Below, piece after piece: positions 32,574 through 44,309 of a DNA stretch of 64,000 nt. Every line of letters starts with the position of its first letter. Position 1 is the stretch's first letter. The stretch spans positions 62,001 through 126,000 of the forward strand of contig CAUYUJ010019090.1 of the NCBI GenBank assembly GCA_963575745.1, in the 5' to 3' direction. This DNA is from Prorocentrum cordatum. Lineage: Eukaryota; Sar; Dinophyceae; Prorocentrales; Prorocentraceae. The position numbers were made by a program, and so were the translations under genes. The notes below the pieces were generated by a model, which made no database searches, had not been told where the DNA came from, and worked only from the letters and a program-made list of their open reading frames with translations.

Positions 32574-32855
32574 TAGTTGCAGTTTTCTCAATTCGTTGTT
32601 TCTTTCTCTTACTATGATATACTCAGCTTCGCTGGGAGTTCTCTTTTCTCTTGCATGTTTAGTTGACTGCATTTTGATTCATTTCTGTGTGCGTTTGCTC
32701 GTTTGCTCATATTTGTGATTGATGATTCATCGCAGCTTCGCTGCTCTGGGTTGTCTTGACTTTATGTTCGAATAAGAGCTTTCGCTTCCTGAAGACACCT
32801 GACCTCGTGCTTGCTCGTGGCCCTAGGGCCAGTAGGAGCCTCGCAAAGCCGCAAA
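32574..32855 (+). other. LINE-1 3' UTR with paired hairpins
   Basis: A non-coding tail. It carries two small hairpins built on the same word: CAGC-TTC-GCTG near 32627-32637 and GCAGC-TTC-GCTGC near 32732-32744. A GGCCCTAGGGCC palindrome lies at about 32819-32830. The tail ends in an A-run merging with host AA. LINE reverse transcriptases commonly recognise 3' structures, so these hairpins are candidates. Confidence 0.6.
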
Positions 32856-32888
32856 AACCAAGGTTGACGGTTTACCGCCGGCGCCCAG
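32856..32888 (+). repeat. Right half of H hairpin after LINE-1
   Basis: AACCAAGG, GTTGACGG and TTTACCGCCGG followed by CGCCCAG: the right part of the S-unit hairpin interrupted at 27055. Confidence 0.85.
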
Positions 32889-33775
32889 TATTTTTTCCCG
32901 TGATATTCGATCTTATTCCCGCTCGCCATCTTGATCTCAGCTCGATCGGGTGAATATTACTATCGAAAAGCACTGTGGCGGGATCGGCCGTTTTGAGTCA
33001 TCTTGATACGCGCTAGCGGTTTTCTGAACATTACTCGAGCTTTAGGACAGCTACAGAGCTGGTAGGCACAGCTAATCGATGTAGAATGCTTACGCCCGTT
33101 CGCCGGTTGAATTCAGAGGTCTGAACTCGGTCTGTTAGCCGAGCTAGGTCTGCAAATCTATTCGTATTATTCGAGTCGTCTTGACAGAAACTCTCGGTTT
33201 TATGTACTTAACTCGAGCTGCAGGACAGCTACAGAGCTGATATTTACAGAAACGGGTTCAGAATCATCAGCTGCGTTTGTCTGTCGAATCCAGAGCTCTG
33301 AACTCAGTCTGCTGCCCGATCTAGAATCGCGAAACTATTCGTATTGGTCGAGTCATCTTGAGAAGTGCTCTCGGTTTTCTTCACTCAACTCGCGCTGAGG
33401 GGGCTACAGTGCTGGTGGTCACAGGAATCGATTTGAACACATCAGGCGCGTTCGCGTGTCGAATCGAGAGCTCTGAACTCTGTCTGCTGCCTGAACTAGG
33501 TCCGCGAGACTGTTCGTATTGTTCGAGTCATCCTGAGAGGTGCTGTCGATTTTCTGCACTCAACTCAACTCGGGCTGTAGGGTTGCTGCAGGGCTGGTAA
33601 TGACAGGAGTCGATTCGCAGACATCAGACGCGTCCGCCTGTCAGAGGTAAAAAAATATTCACTATGAGTCGGAATGTTAGTAGATGCTGTCGGTTTTCTC
33701 AACTTGAGTCGAGCTAGGAAGCTCTACGAGTCTCCCGGCGGTAACCAAGGTTGACGGTTTACCGCCGGCGCCCAG
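32889..33775 (+). mobile_element. S-unit, 5'-truncated
   Basis: Starts within the head at TATTTTTTCCCGTGAT, immediately after the hairpin end, and runs through the sub-repeats to H near 33735-33768. The S-unit at this junction resumes at a T, as at other hairpin ends. Confidence 0.74.
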
Positions 33776-33931
33776 TACCTAGTAGAGCTCTTCGTCGTCG
33801 ATGAGCTAGAGGATTTCCGGCGCGGGGTGAAGCTGGTACCTCGTAGAGCTCTTCGGCATCGATGAGCTAGAGGAGTGACTCGTAGAGCTTCCCTGAGAGC
33901 GCAGCGGCGAAGCTTAAGAGTAATTCGAAAA
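33776..33931 (+). repeat. Two C boxes and a variant B
   Basis: C box (33776-33836), a shortened C box (33837-33875) and a B with the loop changed to CTGAGAGCGCAGCGGCG. The same unusual B loop type appears near 15560, so it is a subfamily, not an error. Confidence 0.65.
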
Positions 33932-34921
33932 CGCTGGCAGGCTAGTTGGCTCGAAAAATCTCGACTGAACTTTTCACAACTTTGGCTCGGTTGAAAATTA
34001 TGTTCTCGAAATCTGACCATTCGTTAGAGCTCTAGTATTTTTTCCCGTGATATTCGATCTTATTCCCGCTCGCCATCTTGATCTCAGCTCGATCGGATGA
34101 ATATTACTATCGAAAAGCACTGTGGCGGGATCGGCCGTTTCGAGTCATCTTGATACGCGCTGACGGTTTTCTGAACATAACTGGAGCTTTAGGACAGCTG
34201 CAGAGCTGGTAAGCACAACTAATCGATGTAGAATGATTAGGCGCTTTCGCCTGTTGAATCCAGAGGTCTGAACTCGGTCTGTTAGCCGAGCTAGGTCCGC
34301 AAACCTATTCGTATTCGAGTCATCTTGAGAGCAACTCTCGGTTTTCTGCACATAACTCGAGCTGTAGGACAGCTACAGAGCTGATACTCACAGAAACCGA
34401 TTCAAAATCATCAGTTGCGTTTCACTGTCGAATCCAGAACTCTGAACTCGGTCTGCTGCCCGATCTGGAATCGCGAAATTATTCGTATTGGTCGAGTCAT
34501 CTTGAGAAGTGCTCTCGGTTTTCTTCACTCAACTCGCGCTGAGGGGGGGGGCTACAGTGCTTATTGTCACAGAAATCGATTGGAAGAGATCAGGCGCGTC
34601 CGCCTGTCGAATCCAGAGCTCGGAACTCGGTCCGCTGCCCGAACTGGGTCCGCGAAACTATTGTATTGTTCGAGTCATCTTGAGAGGTGCTGTCGGTTTT
34701 CTGCACTTAACTCGGGCTGTAGGGGGCTGCAGGGCTGGTAATCACAGGACTGGATTCAGAGACATCAGACGCGTCCGCCTGTCGCATGCAGAGGTCCAAA
34801 AATATTCACTATGAGTCGGAATATTGATAAGTGCTGTCGGTTTTCTCAACTTGAGTCGAGCTTGGAAGCTCTGCGAGTTCCCGGCGGTAACCAAGGTTGA
34901 CGGTTTACCGCCGGCGCCCAG
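33932..34921 (+). mobile_element. S-unit
   Basis: A plus-strand S-unit with a start box AATTCGAAAACGCTGGCAGG (an eroded variant), five sub-repeats and intact H near 34881-34914. Confidence 0.74.
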
Positions 34922-35990
34922 TTCCGGCGCGGGGTGGAGCTAGTAACTCGTAGAGCTTCCCTCAGCAAGTTATTGCTGGAAGCTAAGAGTAATTCCGGCG
35001 TGCCGGAGAGCTAGTTGGCTCGAAAATCTCGACGGAACTTTTGCTGACTTTTGGTCGGTTGAAAATTTTGTTCTCGAAATTCAACAATTCGTTAGAGCTC
35101 TAGTATTTTTTCCCGTGATATTCGATCTCATTACCGCTCGCCATCTTGATCTCAGCTCGATCGGGTGATTATTACTATCGAAAAGCACTGTGGCGGGATC
35201 GGCCGTTTTGAGTCATCTTGATACGCGCTGACGGTTTTCTGAACATAACTCGAGCTTTAGAACAGCTATAGAGCTGATAAGCACAGCTAATCGATGTAGA
35301 ATGATCAGGCGCGTTCGCCTGTTGAAGCCAGAGGTCTCAAATCGGTCTGATAGTCGAGCTAGGTCCGCAAAGCTATTCGTATTATTCGATTCATTTTGAC
35401 ATGAACTCTCGGTTTTCTGTACTTGACTCGAGCTGTAGGACAGGTACAGAGCTGTTACATACAGAATCTGATTAAGACTGATCAGTCGCATATGTCTGTC
35501 GAATCCAGAGCTCTGAACTCGGTCTGCTGCCCGATCTAGAATCGCGAAACTATTCGTATTGGTCGAGTTATCTTGAGAAGTGATCTCGGTTTCCTTCACT
35601 CAACTCGCGCTGAGAGGCGGCTACAGCGCGGGTGGTCACATGGATCGATTTGCAGACATCAGGCGCGTCCACCTGTCGAATTCAGAGCTCGGAACTCGGT
35701 CTGCTGTCCGAATTAGGTGCAAAACTAGTGTATTGTTCGAGCCATCCTGAGAGGTGCTGTCAGTTCTCTGCACGTAACTCGGGCTTTTGGGGGGCTGCAG
35801 GGCTGGTAATGACAGGAGTCGATTCGCAGACATCAGACGCGTCCGCGTGTCGCATTCAGAGGTCAACAAATATTCACTATGAGTCGGAATGTTGGTAGGT
35901 GCTGTCGGTTTTCTTAACTTAAGTCGAGCTAGGAAGCTCTACGAGTCTCCCGGCGGTAACCAAGGTTGACGGTTTACCGCCGGCGCCCAG
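34922..35990 (+). mobile_element. S-unit with nested B
   Basis: A short C-box remnant and a B module precede the head. Intact H near 35952-35984 closes the unit, and a D-unit follows. Confidence 0.74.
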
Positions 35991-36157
35991 TTGGCCCAGC
36001 CGGCCGAGGCGGACAATGTGACAACTTTTGGGTGGTTATGCAAAAATTTTAAAGATATTTAACCATTTATTGTGAGAAAGCAGATTTTGCGCGTCGCATT
36101 AGCATATAAATTCCTCTCTGACAGCAGCTCAGCTCTCTCGATGCATTTTTGCATGAG
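35991..36157 (+). repeat. D-unit, left part of an interrupted copy
   Basis: A D-unit starting TTGGCCCAGCCGGCC and stopping at TTTTGCATGAG. Its right part resumes at 36559 (TTCACTTCGAGGAACTG). The sister copy at 22380-22772 shows these pieces adjoin. Confidence 0.75.
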
Positions 36158-36558
36158 TACCTCGTAGAGCTCTTCGTCATGGATGAGCTAGAGGAATTCC
36201 GGCGCGGGGTGGAGCTAGTTGGCCGACCCGGCGAGAAAGGACAAAATGGTAACTTTTGGGTGGTTTTGCGAATATTTGAAAGATATTTGACAATTGATTT
36301 TGAGAAAGCAGATTTTTCGCACCTGTAGTGGGTTGAGACGCGTCTGCCAGTAAAATTTTCAGGTCCGTAGGTGCAGTATTTCTATCAAAACACTTGGAGC
36401 AACCGACGTTCGATAAAAACAGAAAAACGTTTTTTTTTCGATTTTTTCGTTTCTTACTTCAGAAGCTTACTCCCTGTGTTCTGAGGAGCGCGGTGTGAGA
36501 AAAGAGCTCTATGAGGGTCCCCGCGGTAACCTGGTTGACGGTTTACCGCCGGTTCCCA
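36158..36558 (+). mobile_element. D-unit cleanly inserted in another D-unit
   Basis: A 401-bp D-unit from TACCTCGTAGAGCTC to GGTTCCCA. Host D sequence is uninterrupted on either side with no duplicated bases; the insertion point is G^T. The left arm of its H has a point change (CCCGCGGTAA). Confidence 0.82.
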
Positions 36559-36729
36559 TTCACTTCGAGGAACTGAGCGAATATGAACATCGAAAAAACA
36601 TCGAATTTGAAGATTTTCGAAAAATCTCTATTTTTCCACTCTGTGTCGAATCTCTGCACTCTTACCAGTAAGAGGAGCTCTACGAGGTTCCCGGCGGTGA
36701 CCAGATTGACGGTTCACCGCCGGCGCCAG
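36559..36729 (+). repeat. D-unit, right part of an interrupted copy
   Basis: Continuation of the D-unit begun at 35991, ending with a perfect GTGA/TCAC hairpin near 36692-36724 and GCGCCAG. Confidence 0.75.
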
Positions 36730-37064
36730 TTGGCCCACCCGGCCGAGGCGGACAATGTGGCAACTTTTGGGTGGTTTTGCGATTTTTTGAAAGATATTTG
36801 ACCATTTATTTTCAGAAAGTAGATCTTGCGCACTTGTAGACGACTATGAGAGACTCTGCGTCTCAATATGAGCTCTCCAGATGCACTTTTACTATCAAAA
36901 CACTTGGAGGAACCAATTTTATGTCGACATCAAAAAAATCATGTTTCGTTTTTTCGAGAAGTGCTTCCAGAAGCCCTTTCTTTTGATGCTGAGCACTCTT
37001 AGGCGTCAGGAGCTCTACGAGGTTCCCGGCGGTGACCGGGTTGACGGTTTACCGCCGGCGCCAG
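36730..37064 (+). mobile_element. D-unit without C box
   Basis: A plus-strand D-unit of the TTTATGTCGACATC subfamily. Its hairpin has a GTGA left arm with a TTTAC right arm, one of the few mismatched stems. Confidence 0.72.
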
Positions 37065-37125
37065 TACCTCGTAGAGCTCTTCGGCATCGATGAGCTAGAG
37101 GAATTCCGGCGCGGGGTGGAGCTAG
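37065..37125 (+). repeat. Solo C box
   Basis: A complete C box, TACCTCGTAGAGCTC to GGTGGAGCTAG, standing alone before a D-unit that has its own C box. Its end CTAG before T matches the canonical Helitron 3' CTRR-T word. Confidence 0.7.
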
Positions 37126-37515
37126 TACCTCGTAGAGCTCTTCGGCATCGATGAGCTAGAGGAATTCTGGCGCGGGGTGGAGCTAGTTGGCCGACCCGGC
37201 CAGAAAGGACAAAGTGGTAACTTTTGGTCGGTTTTGCTAAGATTTGAAAGATATTTGACAATTCATTTTGAGGAAGCAGATTTTTACTCCAAGCATTGGC
37301 GTATAAACGTTGTTCTCCGAGCAGCTTAGCCCTCTAGAGCCATTCTTAGTATCAGTTCACTTGGAGTAACCGACATGTTGACTCCGAAAAATCTCAACTT
37401 CAAGTGTAGAAAAGCTCCCAGAAACTCTCGCTTTGATCCTGAGCTTTCTCACGGATGCAAGGAGCTCTACGAGGTTCCCGGCGGTGACCAGGTTGACGGT
37501 TCACCGCCGGCGCCA
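37126..37515 (+). mobile_element. D-unit with C box
   Basis: A full D-unit of the TGTTGACTCCGAAAA subfamily with a perfect GTGA/TCAC hairpin near 37478-37510. Confidence 0.74.
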
Positions 37516-37857
37516 GTTGGCCGACCCGGTCTTAAGAGACAAAGTGGTGACTTTGGGCCGGTCTTGCTAAGATTTGAAAGATATTTGACAATTCATTTTG
37601 AGAAACCATATTTTTCTCACATATAGTGGTTTATGACGCGTCTGCCAGTGAAATTTCCAAGTCCGTGGATGCAGTATTACTATCGAAAGACTTCCAGGAA
37701 CTGATTTTGGATGGAAACCGAAAAATCGTGATTTTTCAGTTTTTTTCTGCTCTCGCTTCAGAAGCTTCTTTGATGTGTTTCGAGCAGCGCTGTGCAAGGA
37801 AAGGGCTCTACGAGGTGCCAGGCGGTAACCTGGTTGACGGTTTACCGCCGGCTCCCA
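37516..37857 (+). mobile_element. D-unit without C box
   Basis: A D-unit starting TTGGCCGACCCGGTC. The subterminal repeat is altered (GGCTCTACGAGGTGCC), and the hairpin left arm reads CAGGCGGTAA. Confidence 0.7.
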
Positions 37858-38857
37858 GTTCTGGCGCGCTGGAGAGCTAGTTGGCTCGAAAAATCTCGAC
37901 GGAACTTTTGCTGACTTTTGGTCGGTTGAAAATTTTGTTCTCGAAATTCAACAATTCGTTAGAGCTCTAGTATTTTTTCCCGTGATATTCGATCTCATTA
38001 CCGCTCGCCATCTTGATCTCAGCTCGATCGGGTGAATATTACTATCAAAAAGCACTGTGGCGGGATCGGCCGTTTCGAGTCATCTTGATACGTGTTGTCG
38101 GTATTTTGTACTTATTTCGAGCTGTAGGGCAGTTATAGAGCTGGTAAGCACAGCTAATCGATGTAGAGTCATGAGGCGCGTTTGCCTGTTGAATCCAGAG
38201 GTCTGAACTCGGTCTGTTAGCCGAGCTAGGTCCGCAAACCTATTCGTCTTATTCGAGTCATCTTGACAGAAACTCTCGGTTTTCTGTACTTAACTCGAGC
38301 TGAAGGACAGCTACAGAGCTGATGTTTACACAAACCGATTTTGAATCATTAGTTGTGTCTGTCTATCGAATCGAGAGCTCTACACTCGGTCTGCTGCCCG
38401 ATCTAGAATCGCGAAACTATTCCTATTGTTCGAGTTATCCTGAGAGATGCTCTCGGTTTTCTGCACTTAACTCGGGCTCTAGGGGGGCTACAGTGCCGGT
38501 GGTCACAGGAATCGATTTGAAGACATCAGGCGCGTCTGCCTGTCGAATCCAGAGCTCGGAACTCGGTCTGCTGCCCGAATTAGGTCCGCGAAACGATTGT
38601 ATTGTTCGAGTCATCCTGAGAGGTGCTGTCGGTTTTCTGCACGTCACTCGGGCGGTACGGGGGCTGCAGGGCTGGTAATGACAGGAGTCGATCCGCAGAC
38701 ATCAGACGCGTCCGCCTGTCGCATTTAGAGGTCAAAAAATATTCACTATGAGTCGGAATGTTGGTAGGTGCTGTCGGTTTTCTCACTTAAGTCGAGCTAG
38801 GAAGCTCTACGAGTCTCCCGGCGGTAACCGAGGTTGACGGTTTACCGCCGGCGCCCA
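37858..38857 (+). mobile_element. S-unit
   Basis: A plus-strand S-unit, B-less, with start box TTCTGGCGCGCTGGAGAG and intact H near 38819-38852. Confidence 0.74.
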
Positions 38858-38971
38858 GTAATTCCGGGGCGCTGGAGATCTAGTTGGCAAGAAAAATTCC
38901 CGGAGAGCTCTCTGAGAGCTAAAGGATTCACGATTTTCCCGGAGAGCTCTCTCGGAGCTAGAGGGTTTAAG
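38858..38971 (+). repeat. S start box and two E 5' ends
   Basis: A 40-nt S start fragment followed by two successive E-unit 5' ends (TTCCCGGAGAGCTC near 38898 and 38936), each only about 38 nt long. Repeated insertion of truncated E starts is the simplest reading. Confidence 0.6.
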
Positions 38972-39860
38972 ATAATTCGCATAGCTTCCCTGAGCAAGTT
39001 ATTGCTGGAAGCTTAAGAGTAAATCCGGAGCGCTGGAGAGCTAGTTGCAAGAAAAATCTCGACGGACCTTTTGCAGACTTTTTGTCGGTTGAAAATTTTG
39101 TTCTCGAAATTCAACAATTCGTTTGAGCTCTAGTATTTTTTTCCCGTGATATTCGACCTTATTCCCGCTCGCCATCTTGATCTCAGCTCGATCAGGTACC
39201 TTTTACTGCCAAAAAGCACACGGGCGGGATCGGCCGTTTCGAGTCATCTTGATACGCGCTGTCGGTTTTCTCAAGATAACTCGAGCTTCAGGACAGCTAC
39301 AGAGCTGGTGAGCACAGCTAATCGATTCAGAATAATTAGGCGCGCTCGTCTGTCGAATCGAGAGGTGTGAACTCGGTCTGCTATCTGAGCTAGGTCCGCA
39401 AACCTATTCGTTGTATTCGAGTCATCGTAGCAGACGCTCTCGGTTTTCTGTACTTAACTCGAGCTGTAGGGCAGTTACAGAGCTTATTGTCACAAACATC
39501 GATTGAGAATCATCAGACGCGTTCGTCTGTTCAAGCGAGAGCTCTGAACTCGGCCTGCTGCCCGAGCTAGGTCCGCGAAACTATTCTTATTGTTCGAGTC
39601 ATCTGAAGAAGTGCTCTCGGTTTTCTGCACTTAACTTGTGCTGGGGGAGGGCTTTAGTGCTGCTGGTCACAGAAATCGATTTCGAGACATGAGGCGCGTC
39701 CGTCTGTCGAACCGAGAGCTCCGAAATCGGTCTGCTGCTCGAACTAGCTCCGCGAAACTATTGTATTATTCAAGTCATCCTGAGAGCTGCTGTCACTGTC
39801 AGGAAGCTCTACGAGTCCCCCAGCGGTAACAAAGGTTGACGGTTTACCGCCGGCGCCCAG
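38972..39860 (+). mobile_element. S-unit with B, sub-repeats deleted
   Basis: The unit has an eroded B and the full head, but the last two sub-repeats are missing: it jumps to CTGTCACTGTCAGGAAGC near 39790. H is intact near 39823-39855. Confidence 0.72.
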
Positions 39861-40978
39861 TTTGGTGACTTCTGCTCAGTTGAAAATTATGTTCTTAAAA
39901 TTTGAACATTCGTTAGAGCTCTAGTATTTTTTACCGTTATATTCGATCTCATTTCCGCTCGTCATCTTGATCTCAGCTTGATCAGGTGAACATTAGTATC
40001 GAAAAGCACTGTGGCGGGATCGGCCGTTTCGAGTCATCTTGATACGCGGGGACGATTTTCTGAACATAACTAGAGCTTTAGAAGCTCGAGAGCTGGTAAG
40101 CACAGCTAATCGATATGGAATGGTTAGATTCGTTCGCCTGTTGAACCCGGAGGTCTGAACTCGGTCTGTTAGCCGAGCTAGGTCCGCAAATCTGTTCGTA
40201 TTATTCGAGTCATCTTGACAGGAACTTTCAGTTTTCTGTACTTAACTCGAGCTGTAGGGCAGCTACAGAGCTGATATTTACAGAAACCGATTCAGAATCA
40301 TCAGTTGCGTTTTTCTCTCGAATCCAGAGCTCTGAACTCGGTCTGCTGCCCGATCTAGAATCGCGAACCTATTCGTATTGTTCGAGCGATCTTGAGAAGT
40401 GCTCTCGGTTTTCTTCACTGAACTCGGGCTAAGGGGGGATACAGTGCTCTTGATCACAGCAATCGATTTAAAGACATCAGGCGCGTCTGCCTGTCGAATC
40501 CAGAGCTCGGAACTCTCTGCTGTCCGACTAGGTTCGCGAAAGCATTCGTATTGTTCGAGGCATCCTGAGAGGTGCTTTCGGTGTTCTGCACTTAACTTGG
40601 CCGTAGGGGGGCTGCAGGGCTGGTCTTCACAGGAGTCGATTCGCACAGATAAGACGGGTCCGCCTGTCGCATTCAAAGGTCTGAACTCGGTCTGATACTC
40701 GAGCTGGGTTGCGAAACTATTCGTTTTGTTAGGGAGTCATCTTGAGAGGTGCTGTCGATTCACGCATGTAACTCGGGCTGTAGGAAGGCTACAGAGCTCG
40801 CGTAGAAGACAGTCCAGAAGCATCGGGGGCGTTCGGCTGTTGCATCGAGAGGTTTCAAATCGCTCGGGCTCAAAAACTATTCGTTATCTGCCTTTTTTCA
40901 CATATTATATATGTTCTCAGGAAGCTCTACGAGTCCCCCGGCAGTAAGAAAGGTTGACGGTTTACCGCCGGCGCCCAG
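39861..40978 (+). mobile_element. S-unit
   Basis: A plus-strand S-unit starting in the head at TTTGGTGACTTC. The left H arm has one change (CCGGCAGTAA), which leaves a mismatch in the stem. Confidence 0.73.
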
Positions 40979-41792
40979 TTCCGGGCGCTGAGAGCTAGAT
41001 GGCAAGAAAAATCTCGACGGAGCTTTTGATGACTTTTGGTCGGTTCAAAATTTCCTTCTCGAAATTCAACCATTCGTTAGAGCTCTAGTATTTTTCCCCG
41101 TGATATTCGATCTTATTCCCGCTCGCCATCTTGATATCAGCTCGATCGGGTACCTTTCACTGCGGTTCAGAGTCATTAGTCGCTCTACGAGGTGGTATCT
41201 GAGTCATCTTGACAAGCGCTCTCGGTTTTCTGCACTTAACTCGAGCGATATAACAGCTACAGAGCTGATACTTGCAGAAACCGATTAAGAGTCATTAGTC
41301 GCGTTTGTCTATTGAATCGAGAGCTCTGAACTCGGTCTGCTGATCGCGAATCTATTCATATTGTTCGAACAATCTGGAGAAGTGCTCTCGGTTTTCTTCA
41401 CTCAACTCGCGCTGAGGGGGGCTACAGTGCTGGTGTCAGAGGAATCGATTTGAAGACATCAGGCGCGTCCGCCTGTCGAATCTAGATGTCGGAACTCGGT
41501 CTGCTGCCGGAATTAGGTCTGCGAAACTATTGTATTGTTCGAGTCATCCTGAGAGGTGCTGTCGGTTTTCTGCACTTAACTCGGGCTGTCGGGGGGCTGC
41601 AGGGCTGGTAATGACAGGATTCGATTCGCAGACATCAGACGCGTCCGCCTGTCGCATTCAGAGGTCAAAAAATCAACACTATGAGTCAGAATGTTGGTAG
41701 GTGCTGTCGGTTTTCTCAACTTAAGTCGAGCTAGGAAGCTCTACGAGTCTCCTGGCGGTAACCAAGGTTGACGGTTTACCGCCGGCGCCCAG
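40979..41792 (+). mobile_element. S-unit, internally rearranged
   Basis: The head is normal to GGTACCTTTCACTGC, then a short jumbled stretch (about 41163-41205) joins it to a later sub-repeat. The rest is normal to H near 41753-41786. Confidence 0.7.
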
Positions 41793-42081
41793 TTTGAAGC
41801 CGGACGGTAGTGGTGCCCGCCAGCAGCCCATCTTCGCCAGGTCCAGAATCCCCGGAGGGGCTTGTAAAACGTCGCAGCGGGTCCGGGAGAGCTTCCGGCA
41901 AGCTTCCGCGCGTGCCTGCACGCGCGCAGGCACGCGTGGATGCTTTCCTGGCAGCGCTTCAGAAGCGCTGCGGGGGAACCCCCCAGAGCCCCAGTAGCGC
42001 TTTACGAGAGCGTCCGACGTTCGCCAGGACAGATTTCCGGTGTGTGTTCTCTTTGCTCTCCGGCTTTTGGGTGCTACCAAG
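41793..42081 (+). mobile_element. E-unit, 5'-truncated
   Basis: Begins inside the E-unit (GAAGCCGGACGG) and continues through the palindrome near 41903-41940 to a tail GCTCTCCGGCTTTTGGG and GTGCTACCAAG. Confidence 0.7.
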
Positions 42082-42613
<532 letters not shown>

Positions 42614-42882
42614 TCTCGACGGACCTTTTGGTGATCTTTTCCCGGAGAGCTCGCTGAGAGCTAAAGGGTTTAAAATTAGAAGCCGGACGGTGGTGGTGCC
42701 GCCAGGAGCTCCTCCACGGCGGTCCACAGGCCTCGCAGAAACTCCGGCGAGCCGGCAGCGGGTTCGGGAGCGCTTTCCACGTGTGCCTGCACGCTTGCAG
42801 GCACGCAGCGCTTCGAAAGTGCTGCAGGGGAGCCCCCCAGCGCTCTCGAGGGAAGATTTCCCCCCCCCGACAGTCTCTTACT
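42614..42882 (+). repeat. S head scrap and E-unit
   Basis: A scrap of S head (about 23 nt, TCTCGACGGACC) followed by an E-unit whose palindrome (about 42776-42808) has lost part of its right arm; the E 3' tail is missing. Confidence 0.65.
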
Positions 42883-43277
42883 TCGTAGAGCTCTTCGGCA
42901 TCGATGAGCTAGAGGAATTCGGGCGCGGGCTGGAGCTAGTTGGCCGACCCGGCCGCGACGGACAATGTGCGAACTTTGGGTCGGTTGGACGAACTTTGTG
43001 AGAGATTTGAACATTCGTTTTAAGAAACGATATTTTTCGCAGCTGTAGTGGGTTTTGTCGCGTCCGCCAATGAATTCTCAGGTCCGTAGCTGCAGTATTA
43101 CTATCAAAAGACTTGGCGGAACCGTCGTTCGGTGACAACAAAAAACTTACTTTTTCGAGTTTTCAGCTCGCGTATCAGAAAAGCTCCTGCCACGTGTTCT
43201 AAGCAGCGCCGTGCGAGAAAAGAGCTCTACGAGGCTCGCGGCGGTAACCTGGTTGTCGGTTTACCGCCGGCTCCCAG
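42883..43277 (+). mobile_element. D-unit with C box
   Basis: A D-unit starting TTCGTAGAGCTC (altered first bases). It ends GGCTCCCAG with H near 43240-43270. Its left hairpin flank reads GGCTCGCGGCGGTAA, so the stem is imperfect. Confidence 0.7.
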
Positions 43278-43305
43278 TCGCTCTCCGGGTTTTCGACGCT
43301 ACCAA
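43278..43305 (+). repeat. E-unit 3' tail relic
   Basis: Only the E tail remains: GCTCTCCGGG, then TTTTCGACGCTACCAAG before T. The same 28-nt relic follows the hairpin at 63170. Confidence 0.7.
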
Positions 43306-44309
43306 GTGGTCGGTTGAAAATTTTGTTCTCGAAGTTGAACAATTCGTTAGAGCTCTAGTATTTTTCCCTATGATATTCGATCTTATTCCGCTCGCCATCT
43401 TGATCTCAGCTCGATCGGGTACCTTTTACTGCCAAAAAGCAGGCAGGATCGGCCGTTTTGGATCATCTTGTCACGCGGTGACGGTTTTCTCAAGATAATT
43501 CGAGTTTCAGGCTACAGAGCTGGTGGGCACAGCTAATCGATTCAGAATGATCAGGCGCGTTCGCCTGTTGAATCCAGAGGTCTGAACTCGGTCTGCTAGC
43601 CGAGCTAGGTCCACAAACCTATTCGTATTATTCGAGTCATCTTGACAGACGCTCTCGGTTTTATGTACTTAACTCGAGATATAGGGCAGCTACAGAGCTA
43701 ATGCGTACAGAATCTGATTCAGAATCACCATTGGCCGTTGTCTGTTGAATCCAGAGCTCTGAACTTGGTCTGCTCCCCGATTTAGAATCGCGAAACTATT
43801 CGTATTGTTCGAGTCATCTTGAGAGATGCTGTCGGTTCTCTGCACTTAACTGGGGCTCTCGGGGGGCTGGATGCTGGTAATCACTGGAATCGATGTAGAG
43901 ACATTAGGCGCGTCCGCCTGTGGAATCCAGAGCTCGGAACTCGGCCTGGGAGGTGCTGTCGGTTTCTTGCACTTAACTCGGGCTGTAGGGGGGCCTGCAG
44001 GGCTGATAATCACAGAACTGAACTTGGTCTGATACTCGAGCTAGGTTTGCCAAACTATTCGAATTATTCGAGTCATCTTGAGAGATGCTGTCGATTTACG
44101 CACGTAACTCGGGCTGTAGGAGAGCTACAGAGCTCGTAGAGAAGACAATCCAGCAGCATCGGGGGCGTTTGGTTGTTGCATCTGAGAGGTCTGAAATTGC
44201 TTGGGCTGAAAAACTATTTTTTCTGTGTCATTTTTTCGACATAATATGTTGTCAGGAAGCTCTACGAGTCCCCCGGCGGTAAGAAAAGATGACGTACTGC
44301 CGGCGTCCA
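43306..44309 (+). mobile_element. S-unit with decayed hairpin
   Basis: A plus-strand S-unit beginning mid-head. Its H (about 44275-44305) is heavily mutated: the loop reads AAGATGACG and the right arm is GTACTGCCGGCG. Confidence 0.7.

Larger units (their letters stand above)
27056..32855 (+). mobile_element. LINE-1: non-LTR retrotransposon, both ORFs open
   Basis: A 5.8-kb element inserted in an S-unit hairpin. Order: a short GC-rich 5' leader, ORF1, ORF2 (endonuclease, reverse transcriptase, RNase H), and a 3' UTR of about 280 nt ending in a short A-run. Neither ORF has an internal stop or frameshift. Removing 27056-32855 restores the host exactly, so there is no target duplication. The 5' end may be truncated: the ORF1 frame opens at 27174 but its first ATG is at 27486. 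Confidence 0.93.

Noticed and set aside
36158-36558. D-units as introner elements
   Set aside because: No GT...AG boundaries sit at the element ends, and no host coding sequence flanks any copy.
39146-39370. Recurring ORF starting MIFDLIPARHLDLSS in many S-units as a possible small gene
   Set aside because: It recurs only because the S head is repeated. Indels shift the frame after the first 25 or so codons in different copies, and no copy shows a consistent start, stop or domain.
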